Made by a program: the position numbers and the translations under genes. DNA of 32,574 bases from an uncultured Oscillospiraceae bacterium (GTDB taxonomy: Bacteria; Bacillota; Clostridia; Oscillospirales; Oscillospiraceae). The notes below the pieces were generated by a model. That model made no database searches. It was not told the origin of the DNA and worked only from the letters and a program-made list of their open reading frames with translations. Location: NCBI GenBank assembly GCA_944385795.1, contig CALWYP010000009.1:1-32574 (forward strand), in the 5' to 3' direction. Shown one piece after another: positions 14,247-22,515 of the stretch (position 1 is the stretch's first letter; each line of letters starts with the position of its first letter).

Positions 14247-14333
14247 AGCCGCGCGCAGAGCGCGGCTGCCGCGCCCCGCAGACGCGGGGCGCGGTATGCG
14301 CAATATTGATTCAAGGCCGCTTAATTGCGGCCT
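14247..14333 (+). other. Three consecutive hairpins between trpS and tagO
   Basis: Stems: 14247-14254 with 14260-14267 (8 bp), 14269-14279 with 14284-14294 (11 bp, AGAC loop), and 14314-14320 with 14327-14333 (7 bp), the last ending just before the ribosome binding site of the next gene. None has a clean T-run, so termination at this point is not certain. They may process or regulate the mRNA. Confidence 0.6.
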
Positions 14334-14349
14334 CAGGGAGTGTATAGTT

Positions 14350-15489
14350 GTGTTAAACCTGCAACTGTGGGTGCGTATACTGCTCGCCATAGTTATCGCC
14401 TTCGCAATAAGTTTCGCCGCCACGCCGGTAGTCAAGGCCTTCGCCACCAAGATGGGCGCGATAGACGTGCCCGACGGCAAGCGCCGCGTCCACGACCACC
14501 CCATACCGCGCATGGGCGGCCTTGCCATATTCCTGGGCTTCCTGCTCAGCGTGGTGCTCTTCGCGGATATTAACCGCCAGGTGCGCGGGGTGCTGCTGGG
14601 CGCCGTGCTGATAGTGGCCTGCGGCGCCATAGACGACGTTGTGAACCTGCGCGCGTGGATAAAGCTGCTGGTGCAGCTTGCCGCGGCCGTTATCGCCGTG
14701 GCGCACGGGGTGGTGATAGAGTTCTTCTCGAACCCTAACATCTTCTCGCCCTACGAGCTTTTGAGCCTCGGCTGGCTGGCCATACCTGTGACTGTGCTGT
14801 GGATAGTCGGCATAACGAACAGCGTGAACCTCATAGACGGGCTGGACGGCCTCGCCGTCGGCGTGAGCACAATAGCCTCGGTCACGATGTTCGTCGTCGC
14901 CCTGCTGGTCAGCGAGGGCAACGTGGCGCTGCTGCTCGCCGCGCTCATGGGCGCGTGCATAGGCTTCATGCCCTACAACCTCAACCCTGCGAAAATATTC
15001 ATGGGCGACACGGGCGCGCTGTTGTTGGGCTACGTCCTGAGCACCGTCTCCGTCGTCGGCATGTTCAAGACATACGCGCTTGTGACCTTCGTCGTGCCTA
15101 TACTCGCGCTCTTCCTGCCGCTTTTCGACACGGTCTGCGCATTCTTCCGCCGGCTGCTGCGCGGGCAGAGCCCCATGCACCCCGACAGGGGCCACCTGCA
15201 CCACCGCCTCATCGACATGGGGCTGAGCCAGAAGCAGGCCGTGGCCATACTATACTCGCTCTCGGCCATACTCGGCCTATGCGCTGTCGTGCTGGCCACC
15301 ACCGGCATCGTGCGCACGGTGCTCATTGTCGTCGCCGTGCTGGCCGCCGTCGCCATAGGCCTCTTCATAACCAACACCCTCAAGGGCCACCACTACCATC
15401 CCCCCGTCGACCCCACGCTAGAGGGCGTCGAGGAGGAGCACAACGTACACCACCGCTCCCCGGAAAACAAGGAGGAGAAGCATGGCTAA
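14350..15489 (+). CDS. tagO: Undecaprenyl-phosphate N-acetylglucosaminyl (phospho)transferase, TagO/WecA family
   Basis: Predicted 379 residues. The GTG at 14350 has AGGGAG 9 nt upstream; the ATG at 14296 has no such site and would translate a hairpin. About ten or eleven membrane helices. Motifs are IDVPDGKRRVHDHPIPRMGG, D95-D96 in GAIDD, NLIDGLDGL (D163, D166), AKIFMGDTG and the histidine cluster in HPDRGHLHHRL, which separates WecA/TagO from MraY. It joins GlcNAc-phosphate to undecaprenyl phosphate at the membrane, the first step of wall teichoic acid or related polymer synthesis. Its last 8 bp overlap the wecB start, so the two are translated together. It depends on the undecaprenyl made via uppS downstream in the window. 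Confidence 0.92.
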   Translation: MLNLQLWVRILLAIVIAFAISFAATPVVKAFATKMGAIDVPDGKRRVHDHPIPRMGGLAIFLGFLLSVVLFADINRQVRGVLLGAVLIVACGAIDDVVNLRAWIKLLVQLAAAVIAVAHGVVIEFFSNPNIFSPYELLSLGWLAIPVTVLWIVGITNSVNLIDGLDGLAVGVSTIASVTMFVVALLVSEGNVALLLAALMGACIGFMPYNLNPAKIFMGDTGALLLGYVLSTVSVVGMFKTYALVTFVVPILALFLPLFDTVCAFFRRLLRGQSPMHPDRGHLHHRLIDMGLSQKQAVAILYSLSAILGLCAVVLATTGIVRTVLIVVAVLAAVAIGLFITNTLKGHHYHPPVDPTLEGVEEEHNVHHRSPENKEEKHG

Positions 15490-16627
15490 GCTCAGGGTCA
15501 TGAGCATATTCGGCACGCGCCCGGAGGCCATAAAAATGTGCCCGCTCGTGCTCGAGCTCGCGCGCCGCGAGGAGATTGAAAGCCTGGTCTGCGTCACGGC
15601 GTAGCACCGCGAGATGCTCGCCGGCGTGCTGGGCGTGTTCGGCGTAAGGCCGGACTATGACCTGAACATCATGAAGCGCGGCCAGACGCTCTCCGGCCTC
15701 ACCGCGCGCGTGCTGGAAGGGCTTGCGGGCGTCTTCGAGCGCGCGAGGCCCGACCTCGTGCTCGTCCACGGCGACACCACCACCACCTTTTCCGCCGCGC
15801 TCGCGGCCTTCTACGCGAAGCTGGACTGCGGGCACGTCGAAGCCGGCCTGCGCACCTACGACCGCATGAGCCCATATCCGGAGGAGATGAACCGCCAGCT
15901 CGTCGGGCGGCTCGCTTCGATGCACTTCGCGCCCACGGCGAGCAACGCCGCGAACCTCGCGCGCGAGAACATAAAAAACGGCGTCTATATAACCGGCAAC
16001 ACGGTCATAGACGCGCTGGGGTACACCGCGCACGGCGAGGGCTTCGAGTCGCCGGAGCTCAACGCGCTCGACTTCTCGGGCAGGCGCGTCATAACGCTGA
16101 CCTGCCACCGGCGCGAGAACTACGGCGAGCCTATGGAGCGTATCTTCGCCGCCGTGCGCCGCATCGCCCTCGATAACCCCGACGTGCTCGTCGTATACCC
16201 CGTCCACCTGAGCCCCGTCGTGCGCAATGCCGCGCACGCGGGCCTCGACGGCGTGGAAAATATCGCGCTCATTGAGCCGCTCTCCGCCGTGGATATGCAC
16301 AGGCTCATTGCGAAGAGCTATATGGTCATGACCGACTCCGGCGGCCTTCAGGAGGAGGCGCCGGCGCTGGGCAAGCCCGTGCTCGTCCTGCGCGGCGAGA
16401 CGGAGCGGCCCGAGGCCGTGGAGGCCGGGACGGTCGAGCTCGCCGGCACCATCGAGGATGAGATTGTGATCCTCGCGCACGAGCTGTTGCACGACAAGGC
16501 CGCCTACGAGCGCATGGCCCGCGCCGTCAACCCCTACGGCGACGGCCGCGCGAGCGAGCGCATTGCCGACGCGATTGAATTCGAGTACGGCCTGCGCGGC
16601 GAGGCGCCCGAGGAGTTCCGGCCATGA
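15482..16627 (+). pseudogene. wecB: UDP-N-acetylglucosamine 2-epimerase, interrupted by an in-frame TAG
   Basis: The family enzyme makes UDP-ManNAc from UDP-GlcNAc for wall polymers. The frame starts at ATG 15482 with GGAGG 6 nt upstream. It reads through FGTRPEAIKM to a TAG at 15602-15604, exactly where the family has Gln in the VTAQHREML block, so one C-to-T change explains it. The rest is intact over 381 codons: HGDTTTTF, EAGLRTYDRMSPYPEEMNR, ITGNTVIDAL, TCHRRENYGEP, DSGGLQEEAP and RPEA. Restart at the ATG in HREM would lack the N-terminal strand and has no ribosome binding site. A sequencing error, a true null mutation or local amber suppression remain possible. The end overlaps the next gene as ATGA. 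Confidence 0.9.
15602..15604 (+). other. In-frame amber codon in wecB
   Basis: TAG stands in place of an expected CAG (Gln41). Other genes here end in TAG (stops at 8211-8213, 17341-17343 and 17977-17979, all minus strand), so TAG is a normal stop in this genome. Confidence 0.9.
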
Positions 16628-17340
16628 GGCGGCGCTCGAGGATAACAATAATAGCGCTGCTGATACTCACGGCCTTCGTCATAGTCTTCGCCCTCTTCTT
16701 CATGGGCCGCGACCCCAACACCGCGGGCGTCTCCCTGCCCTCCCCGGGCCAGGACGACGGCTCCGGCGAGGACTACACCGGGCCCGAGCGCATAACGCTC
16801 AACCCGGACAACGTGCTCGCGGCCATAGCCGAGCTGGAGCGCGCGGAGAGCTATTCCTGCACCGTCACGGTCGAGGACTACTGGCCCGGCGGAGGCGGCT
16901 CCAGCGCCGAGCTCCAGGTCTGGGTTGACTCGGGCAGCGTCCGCGTGCGCGGCCAGCAGGGCGGCGGCACCCGCAACGTCCTGGTGAGCGGCGGCACGCT
17001 GTATATCTGGTACGACGCCGTGGCGGGCGTTTTCTCCGCGCCCTATTCGGGCAGCAGCGACCGCTGGCTGCGCAGCCTCACCTATGAGGAGCTCCTGGAC
17101 CTCTCCGCGGAGGACATCAGCAGCGCGGGCTATACGCAGTATTCCGGCGCGGAGTGCGTCTACTGCCGCTTCACCGACCCGCTCACGGGCTACTCCAACG
17201 CGGTATACGTCTCCGTCTCCACCGGCCTTCTCATGGGCGCGGAGACCTGGGACGGCGGCGAGCTTATCTACCGCATGTATTCCTCGCTGCCCGAGCTGAG
17301 CCGCCCGGACGCGGAGCTCTTCTCCCCGCCCGGCGCCTGA
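16624..17340 (+). CDS. Membrane-anchored protein of unknown function in the tagO-wecB operon
   Basis: Predicted 238 residues, starting with ATG overlapping the wecB stop by 4 nt. A basic MRRRSR start and one membrane helix (about 8-28) precede a Ser/Gly/Pro-rich spacer and a soluble domain from about 60. Its alternating beta strands (SCTVTVEDYW, SVRVRG, NVLVSGGTLYIWYD, AVYVSVSTGLLMGAETW) resemble the LolA/outer-membrane-lipoprotein carrier-like fold seen in small Firmicute lipoproteins, but I cannot assign a family. No catalytic motif is visible. Position argues for a role with wall polymer export or attachment; this is inference. The stop abuts the stop of the convergent gene directly. Confidence 0.8.
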   Translation: MRRRSRITIIALLILTAFVIVFALFFMGRDPNTAGVSLPSPGQDDGSGEDYTGPERITLNPDNVLAAIAELERAESYSCTVTVEDYWPGGGGSSAELQVWVDSGSVRVRGQQGGGTRNVLVSGGTLYIWYDAVAGVFSAPYSGSSDRWLRSLTYEELLDLSAEDISSAGYTQYSGAECVYCRFTDPLTGYSNAVYVSVSTGLLMGAETWDGGELIYRMYSSLPELSRPDAELFSPPGA

Positions 17341-17658
17341 CTACATGAACAGCAGCGCCGCCAGGACAATGAGCAGCTGCCTGTCCCCGCTCCCCCGGTA
17401 CATGAGGTAGACGACGGCGAGCAGCAGCAGGTCCTCGCTGTCCAGGCTCCCCAGGCGGCGGCCTACGCCGCCGCCGAGCGCGCCTATGAGCCGCTCCAGG
17501 CCGGCTTCCGGCTCCCGCCGCGGCGGTACGCGCGCCGGCGGCGGGGCCGCAGCTCGCCCCGGCGCTTCCCCGGCGCCGCCCGCGGCCAGGTCCTCCGGCT
17601 CTGGCACGCGCTCATAGCGCCCGGTGCCGGCGTTATAGCGGTTATACGTCGCCCTCAC
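17341..17658 (-). CDS. Small membrane-associated protein of unknown function
   Basis: Last of three linked genes, about 105 residues. I chose the GTG at 17658, inside the end of the upstream gene, giving the start VRATYNRYN; a TTG at 17688 in frame is an alternative. Tyr/Asn/Arg-rich N-terminus (YNRYNAGTGRYERV), Pro/Ala/Arg-rich middle, and a strongly hydrophobic C-terminus (DLLLLAVVYLMYRG, LLIVLAALLF) that looks like two short membrane segments. I recall similar tails in uncharacterised clostridial proteins but know no function. It ends in TAG directly against the convergent gene stop with no terminator. Confidence 0.6.
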   Translation of the reverse strand: MRATYNRYNAGTGRYERVPEPEDLAAGGAGEAPGRAAAPPPARVPPRREPEAGLERLIGALGGGVGRRLGSLDSEDLLLLAVVYLMYRGSGDRQLLIVLAALLFM

Positions 17659-17959
17659 CCCCAAGCGCTTCCCCGGCGAGGCTGGCAAGAGACGCCAGCC
17701 GCGCTATTTTTACCGCCCTGTCCAGACGCCGGCGGCGTTCCGCGGAGAGGAACGGGCGCAGCGCGCCCAGCAGCGCCGCCTCGTCCGGGTCCAGCGCCCG
17801 GCTGCGGAGCAGCTTCGCCGCGCGGCGCGCAAGGCTCTCGTCGTCTTTCGCCGCCTCTTCCGCCCCCGCCGGGAAGAGCGACTTCGCCATCTCGCTTATC
17901 TTCCCCATCGCCTCCGGGTCGGAGAGCAGGGCCGAAAGTTTTTCCTCAAGGCCGTCCAC
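17642..17959 (-). CDS. Small helical protein of unknown function
   Basis: 105 residues from a GTG with AGGGGGGG 8 nt upstream. It is predicted all-helical and charged (MDGLEEKLSALLSDPEAMGK, LLGALRPFLSAERRRRLDRAVKIARLASLASLAG). The LRPFLSxERRxRLDRAVKIARL segment is reminiscent of a recurring small clostridial protein type of unknown role; I recall this only loosely. It lies 17 bp after the previous gene and overlaps the following gene. No catalytic residues or membrane helix are visible. Confidence 0.65.
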   Translation of the reverse strand: MDGLEEKLSALLSDPEAMGKISEMAKSLFPAGAEEAAKDDESLARRAAKLLRSRALDPDEAALLGALRPFLSAERRRRLDRAVKIARLASLASLAGEALGGEGDV

Positions 17960-17976
17960 GCGCCGCGCCCCCCCTT

Positions 17977-18207
17977 CTATTTCATCGCTTCGTCGAGCAT
18001 TTGGGCCAGCCTGCGGCCCTCGTCCGTGGAGAGTATCCGGCGCAGCACGCCTTGCACGGCCGCGGCGTCGCCCCCGGAGGCGGCCCTTATGAGCTCCGCT
18101 TCGGAGAACATGCCCTCCAGGGCGCGGGCGGCTTCGCTGCCCCCGAGCGCGGCTATCTTTTCGCGCTGTCCCTCGCTCAGGGACCCCGCCAGCTTAGCTA
18201 TGTCCAT
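17977..18207 (-). CDS. Small helical protein of unknown function, first of a three-gene cluster
   Basis: 76 residues (MDIAKLAGSLSEGQREKIAALGGSEAA then helical sequence). ATG with GGAGGGG 5 nt upstream. It is entirely helical by composition, with no Cys and no membrane segment. A TATAAT on the minus strand (plus 18226-18231) may be its -10, with a poor -35. It is divergent from the YfcE gene, with only 49 bp between starts. The cluster order and tight spacing argue that the three genes act together. Function unknown. Confidence 0.65.
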   Translation of the reverse strand: MDIAKLAGSLSEGQREKIAALGGSEAARALEGMFSEAELIRAASGGDAAAVQGVLRRILSTDEGRRLAQMLDEAMK

Positions 18208-18256
18208 ATCATCCCCTCCCAGACCATTATATTCTTCCCGCCACAGGAGGTGCTAA

Positions 18257-18742
18257 ATGCGCCTAGCTGTTTTTTCTGATTCCCACGGCCGCACGGAGCT
18301 GCTGCCCCAGGCGGTGCGCCGCACGCAGCCTGACATCATCGTCCACCTCGGCGACCACCTGCGCGACTCCCTGGCCTTGCAGCGCGAGTTCCCGGATATA
18401 CCGCTCTACGCCGTGCCCGGCAACTGCGACTTTGCCTCCCGCGCCGAGGACACGCTGACTTTCATGGCCGGCGAGGTGCTGGTCTTCGCCACGCACGGGC
18501 ACAGGTACTTCGTAAAGTCCACCATGGACCCGCTTTTGAACTCGGCGCACTTCGCCGGGGCGGGCCTCGTGCTCTACGGGCACACCCACGCCGCGCGCAT
18601 AGACTACCCCGCGGGCATGACCGCCGTGAACCCCGGCAGCTGCGGCCTCGGCGCGGAGCCGAGCTTCGCCGTAATAGACATACGCGGGAAAATAATCGCC
18701 GCGCGCATAGAGCCCGTGCTCGCCAGGGACAAGTATATGTGA
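18257..18742 (+). CDS. YfcE/MJ0936-family metallophosphodiesterase
   Basis: 161 residues with AGGAGG 6 nt before the ATG. Complete metallophosphatase motif set: FSDSHG (D8, H10), HLGDH, VPGNCD, THGHR and GHTH. These proteins hydrolyse phosphodiester or phosphomonoester bonds with two metal ions; the physiological substrate is unknown. It is a single-gene unit bounded by the divergent small-gene cluster and the terminator before sigE. Confidence 0.92.
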   Translation: MRLAVFSDSHGRTELLPQAVRRTQPDIIVHLGDHLRDSLALQREFPDIPLYAVPGNCDFASRAEDTLTFMAGEVLVFATHGHRYFVKSTMDPLLNSAHFAGAGLVLYGHTHAARIDYPAGMTAVNPGSCGLGAEPSFAVIDIRGKIIAARIEPVLARDKYM

Positions 18743-18745
18743 AAG

Positions 18746-18778
18746 ACGCCCGGCCGCATTGCAGCGGCCGGGCGTTTC
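18746..18778. terminator. Bidirectional intrinsic terminator
   Basis: A 12-bp GC-rich stem (18746-18757 with 18764-18775) and a 6-nt ATTGCA loop, followed by TTT and preceded by AAAG. It lies between the convergent YfcE gene and sigE. Confidence 0.85.
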
Positions 18779-18788
18779 CGCGCCGGTT

Positions 18789-19496
18789 TCAGGCGCCGAG
18801 CTTTATCATCTCGCTGTGCAGGCGCGTGATTATCCTCTTTTCAAGGCGGCTGATATAGCTCTGGGATATGCCCAGCATGTCGGCGACCTCCTTCTGCGTG
18901 TACTCGCTGCCTCCGACGAAGCCGTAGCGCAGCAATATTATATTCCTCTCCCGCTCCGAGAGCGTGCTTATGGCCCTCATCAGCATCTCGCGGTCGGCGT
19001 CGTCCTCGAGCGGCCGCACGACCTCGTCGGCGTCCGTGCCGAGTATGTCGCCGAGCAGGAGCTCATTCCCGTCGTAGTCGGTGTTCAGCGGCTCGTCTAT
19101 GCTCACCTCGGCGCGGGACGCCGAGTTCTTGCGCAAATACATAAGTATCTCGTTTTCTATGCAGCGCGAGGCGTAGGTGGCGAGCTTTACCGTCTTCGAG
19201 CTCTTGAAGGTGTTGACGGCCTTGATGAGCCCGATGGCGCCGATAGATATAAGGTCCTCTATGTTGACGCCCGTGTTCTCAAAGCGTCGGGCTATGTACA
19301 CCACGAGGCGCAGGTTGTGCTCTATCAGCCGGGCGCGCGCGGCCTCGTCCCCGGCGTCCAGTGCGGCTATGGCCTCGGCCTCCTCCGCGCGGGGGAGCGG
19401 CGGAGGCAGGGTGTCGCTCCCGCCTATGTAATGTACGTTTTCGGCAAATAAAAGCCGCTCTATGAATTCTTTAAGACTTTTTAACGACAATTTCAC
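18789..19496 (-). CDS. sigE: Sporulation sigma factor SigE (pro-SigE)
   Basis: 235 residues from GTG with GGAGGT upstream. The mother-cell sporulation sigma factor is made as an inactive precursor. [12 protein letters not shown] at residues 23-34 is the conserved block at the pro-sequence cleavage site, giving a pro-region of about 22 residues, slightly shorter than in Bacillus. Sigma region 2 has [38 protein letters not shown]; region 4 has [20 protein letters not shown]. It lies 12 bp downstream of its processing protease gene spoIIGA, the conserved arrangement. No sigG follows; the next gene is convergent. Confident. Confidence 0.97.
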   Translation of the reverse strand: MKLSLKSLKEFIERLLFAENVHYIGGSDTLPPPLPRAEEAEAIAALDAGDEAARARLIEHNLRLVVYIARRFENTGVNIEDLISIGAIGLIKAVNTFKSSKTVKLATYASRCIENEILMYLRKNSASRAEVSIDEPLNTDYDGNELLLGDILGTDADEVVRPLEDDADREMLMRAISTLSERERNIILLRYGFVGGSEYTQKEVADMLGISQSYISRLEKRIITRLHSEMIKLGA

Positions 19497-19508
19497 GATA
19501 TTACCTCC

Positions 19509-20336
19509 TTACACCGGGACTATGGCCTCGTAACCCCCGCCGAGCGGCTCCGGCGCTATGGCCAGGAGCAGCTCCCTCTTCTCGCCGTCCACGCAGGCGG
19601 AATCCGGCCTCACCGCCGCGAGCAGCCCGTGCGAGCCTACGGACTTGTACGGTATGAGCAGCACGCGCCCGGCGAGGGAGGGCCGGAGCGAGAGCTCGGC
19701 GGCGGCCAGCACCGGGTCCTTCGCCTCCGGCGCCGCCCCGAGCAGGGGCCCGAGCGCCGCCGCGTCGCAGACGGCGGCCTGGCGGCCTGTGGCGGGGTCG
19801 GCGAGCGAGCAGCCCGTGTCCGCGAGGGCCGAGAGCGAGACGCTCCGCCCGGCGAGGGCGGCGTCCAGCCTCACCCGCCGCCGCGCGGCGCGCAGGCCGC
19901 GGCGCAGGAAAAGCGTCACGGCGGCGTAGCAGGCCGCAAAGCTCATTGCCAGCACGCGGAAGCTCACCGGAACATACAGCCCCGCCGCCGCGTCATAACC
20001 GGCGAAAAGCGCGGCGGCCCAGACCGCCCCGCCGAAGAGCGCGCTGACGGCGAAGAACATGGCGCAGCAGCGCCAAAGCCGCCTCTCCCGGCCGTAAGCG
20101 ACGAGGCTCATCCCCACTCCGGCCGCTATTTTCAGCGCCGGATGGGTAACGAATCCCCACCCCGGCGCCACCGAGGCCAGGGCGTAGACGGCGCCCAGGG
20201 CGGCGGCGCGCAATATCCTGCGCCGGCGCAGCGCCGCGCCCGAAAGGCGGCCCGCGGCGAGCAGCAGCAGGTAGTCGGCCGCAAGGTTCAGCGCTATTAG
20301 GCTGTCCGCGTAAATAATCTCCACGGCTATGAGCAT
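19509..20336 (-). CDS. spoIIGA: Sigma-E processing peptidase SpoIIGA
   Basis: 275 residues. Five N-terminal membrane helices (from LIALNLAADYLLLLAAG) and a C-terminal aspartyl protease half-domain with ALADTGCSLADP; catalytic Asp is D173. RVLLIPYKSVGSHG near the C-terminus fits the family. It cleaves the SigE pro-sequence after a forespore signal. The ATG at 20336 has only a weak GGGACGGG-type site; a GTG just inside (VEIIYAD) is an alternative and similar proteins often begin near it. I could not identify Spo0A boxes upstream by eye. Divergent from pyrH. Confidence 0.93.
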   Translation of the reverse strand: MLIAVEIIYADSLIALNLAADYLLLLAAGRLSGAALRRRRILRAAALGAVYALASVAPGWGFVTHPALKIAAGVGMSLVAYGRERRLWRCCAMFFAVSALFGGAVWAAALFAGYDAAAGLYVPVSFRVLAMSFAACYAAVTLFLRRGLRAARRRVRLDAALAGRSVSLSALADTGCSLADPATGRQAAVCDAAALGPLLGAAPEAKDPVLAAAELSLRPSLAGRVLLIPYKSVGSHGLLAAVRPDSACVDGEKRELLLAIAPEPLGGGYEAIVPV

Positions 20337-20363
20337 ACACCCGTCCCGGCGCGGATGTTGTCA

Positions 20364-20392
20364 TTTACAAGCGGGGCAGTTTTTGATATAAT
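20364..20392 (+). promoter_or_regulatory. SigA-type promoter of the pyrH-polC operon
   Basis: -35 TTTACA (20364-20369), 17-bp spacer and perfect -10 TATAAT (20387-20392), about 93 bp before the pyrH start in the 149-bp gap shared with the divergent spoIIGA. A second TTTACA at 20409 lacks a suitably spaced -10. Confidence 0.8.
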
Positions 20393-20485
20393 ATGCTGGA
20401 ACAAAAAGTTTACATTATAGGGCTGGTTTTCGCCGCGCGCCTATATTAAAATACGCGGCAGAAGAACTGTCCGGAGGGGAATAAT

Positions 20486-21208
20486 ATGGACGAGAAAAAA
20501 CCTGTCTATAAGCGCGTGCTGATAAAGATAAGCGGCGAGGCGCTTGCCGGCGAGAAGAAGTCCGGCCTTGACTTCAACGTTATAGGCTCCGTGTGCGAGG
20601 CGGTGAAGGAATGTCTCGCCCTGGGCGTGGAGGTCGGCATCGTGATCGGCGGCGGCAACTTCTGGCGCGGCGTCAAGGACGGCTCCGGCAAGATCGAGCG
20701 CACCCGCGCAGACCACATGGGCATGCTCGCCACCGTCATGAACTGCCTGGCCATGGCCGACGTCATGGAGCAGCACGGCATAGACGTGCGCGTGCAGACC
20801 GCGATCGAGATGCGCGCCATCGCCGAGCCCTACATCCGCCTGCGCGCCATGCGCCACCTCTCCAAGGGCCGCGTGGTGCTCTTCGCCGGCGGCACCGGCA
20901 ACCCCTACTTCTCGACGGACACCGCCGCCGTGCTCCGCGCAGCCGAAATAGAGGCGGACGCCATCCTGCTCGCCAAGAACATCGACGGCGTTTACAGCGC
21001 CGACCCGCGGATCGACGACCACGCCGTGAAGTACGACAACATCACCTACGACGAGGTGCTCGCGCAGCACCTGGCCGTGATGGACACGACGGCGACGAGC
21101 CTCTCTATGGACAATTCCATCCCCGTCATCGTGTTCGAGCTCAAGGACCCTGAGAACATTGTTCGCGCCGTGCTGGGCGAAAAGGTCGGCACGGTAGTCA
21201 CCAAATAA
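20486..21208 (+). CDS. pyrH: UMP kinase
   Basis: 240 residues, normal length; GGAGGGG 6 nt before the ATG. It phosphorylates UMP to UDP, feeding pyrimidine nucleotide supply. The amino-acid-kinase-fold motifs are KISGEALAG, the glycine loop [26 protein letters not shown] and [13 protein letters not shown]. It is the first gene of an eight-gene operon and lies 15 bp before frr. Confidence 0.97.
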   Translation: MDEKKPVYKRVLIKISGEALAGEKKSGLDFNVIGSVCEAVKECLALGVEVGIVIGGGNFWRGVKDGSGKIERTRADHMGMLATVMNCLAMADVMEQHGIDVRVQTAIEMRAIAEPYIRLRAMRHLSKGRVVLFAGGTGNPYFSTDTAAVLRAAEIEADAILLAKNIDGVYSADPRIDDHAVKYDNITYDEVLAQHLAVMDTTATSLSMDNSIPVIVFELKDPENIVRAVLGEKVGTVVTK

Positions 21209-21223
21209 ACAGGAGGAATGAAC

Positions 21224-21778
21224 ATGGCCACCGGTTACGAAGAATTTGAAAGAAGGATGAAGAAAACTTCCGAGAACCTCAGCATGAACCTCGCCGCCGT
21301 GCGCGCCGGCAGGGCCAACGCCGCGGTCCTCGACCAGATCGCCGTGGACTACTACGGCTCCCCCACCCCGATACAGCAGCTCGCCAACATCTCCACACCC
21401 GACCCGCGCAGTCTGCTTATCCAGCCCTGGGACAAGAGCACCCTCAAGAGCATAGAAAAGGCCATCCTCGCCAGCGACCTCGGCATCAACCCGCAGAACG
21501 ACGGCGTGTGCATCCGCCTGGTCTTCCCCCAGCTCACCGAGGAGCGCCGCCGCGAGCTTGCCAAGCAGGTCAAGAAGTACGCCGAGGAGGCCAAGGTCGC
21601 CATCCGCAACATCCGCCGCGACGCCATGGACAGCTTCAAGACCCAGAAGAAGAACGGCGACATGACCGAGGACGACGTGAAGATAGCTGAAAAGGACCTG
21701 CAGAAGATAACCGACGACTGGATCAAGGAAATTGACAAGATAGCCGAGAAGAAGGAAAAGGAGCTTTTCGAGATATAA
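21224..21778 (+). CDS. frr: Ribosome-recycling factor
   Basis: 184 residues, the standard length. The ATG at 21224 is chosen because AGGAGG lies 7 nt upstream; the ATG at 21218 is only one base from it. Conserved blocks: RAGRANAAVLDQI, YYGSPTPIQQLANIS, RSLLIQPWDKS, NDGVCIRL, PQLTEERRRELAKQVKKYAEEAKVAIRNIRRD. It splits the post-termination ribosome with EF-G. It ends TAA overlapping the uppS ATG (TAATG), so translation is coupled. Confidence 0.97.
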   Translation: MATGYEEFERRMKKTSENLSMNLAAVRAGRANAAVLDQIAVDYYGSPTPIQQLANISTPDPRSLLIQPWDKSTLKSIEKAILASDLGINPQNDGVCIRLVFPQLTEERRRELAKQVKKYAEEAKVAIRNIRRDAMDSFKTQKKNGDMTEDDVKIAEKDLQKITDDWIKEIDKIAEKKEKELFEI

Positions 21779-22515
21779 TGGCTCTCACTAAAAACGAAAT
21801 GGCGGGGGAGGGGGCGCAAGTCCTCCCCCGCCATATTGCGATAATTTTGGACGGCAACGGCCGCTGGGCGCGCAGGCGCGGCCTGCCCCGCACCGCGGGC
21901 CACGCCGCCGGGGCGGAGACCTTCAGGCGCATCGCCACCTACTGCAAGGATATAGGCATAGACTACCTCACCGTCTACGCCTTCTCCACCGAGAACTGGA
22001 AGCGCCCGCGCGAGGAGGTCGAGTCCATAATGGGCCTGCTCGCCAAGTACCTGCGCGAGGCGGTGGACACCATGGAGAGGGACCACATCAGGCTCAAGAT
22101 ACTCGGCGACCCGAGCATACTGCCTGCCGGCCTGCGCGGCCTCATTGACGAGACGGCGGACATCTCCACGCACTACGACGGCTTCCAGGCCAACGTCTGC
22201 CTCAACTACGGCGGGCGCGACGAGATAGTCCGCGCCGCGCTCCGCTTCGCCGAGGACTACAAGGCCGGGAAGGTTACCGGGCTCACCGAGGACATGTTCT
22301 CCAACTACATGTTCTCCGCCGGCATACCCGACCCCGACCTCATAATCCGTCCCGGGGGCGAGATGCGCCTTTCGAACTTCCTCATGTGGGAGAGCGCGTA
22401 CTCTGAGCTCATCTTCACCGACGTGCTCTGGCCCGACTTCACCAGCGCGGACATAGACGCCGCCATAGCCGAATACCGCCGGCGTGACAGGCGCTTCGGA
22501 GGGATAAAGAAATGA
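21778..22515 (+). CDS. uppS: Undecaprenyl diphosphate synthase (cis-isoprenyl transferase)
   Basis: 245 residues. It adds isopentenyl units to farnesyl diphosphate to build the C55 lipid carrier for wall synthesis, including the TagO-type reaction encoded at 14350. Motifs: IILDGNGRWARRRG (catalytic D25), AFSTENWKRP, and the C-terminal RPGGEMRLSNFLMWESAYSE. The start overlaps the frr stop by one base and the end overlaps cdsA (ATGA). Confidence 0.96.
   Translation: MALTKNEMAGEGAQVLPRHIAIILDGNGRWARRRGLPRTAGHAAGAETFRRIATYCKDIGIDYLTVYAFSTENWKRPREEVESIMGLLAKYLREAVDTMERDHIRLKILGDPSILPAGLRGLIDETADISTHYDGFQANVCLNYGGRDEIVRAALRFAEDYKAGKVTGLTEDMFSNYMFSAGIPDPDLIIRPGGEMRLSNFLMWESAYSELIFTDVLWPDFTSADIDAAIAEYRRRDRRFGGIKK

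Noticed and set aside
15482..16627. Genome-wide TAG recoding
   Set aside because: Three other genes end with TAG, including the methyltransferase at the exact family C-terminus followed immediately by a hairpin.
21218..21223. ATG at 21218 as the frr start
   Set aside because: It sits one base from AGGAGG; the ATG at 21224 has correct spacing and gives the standard length.
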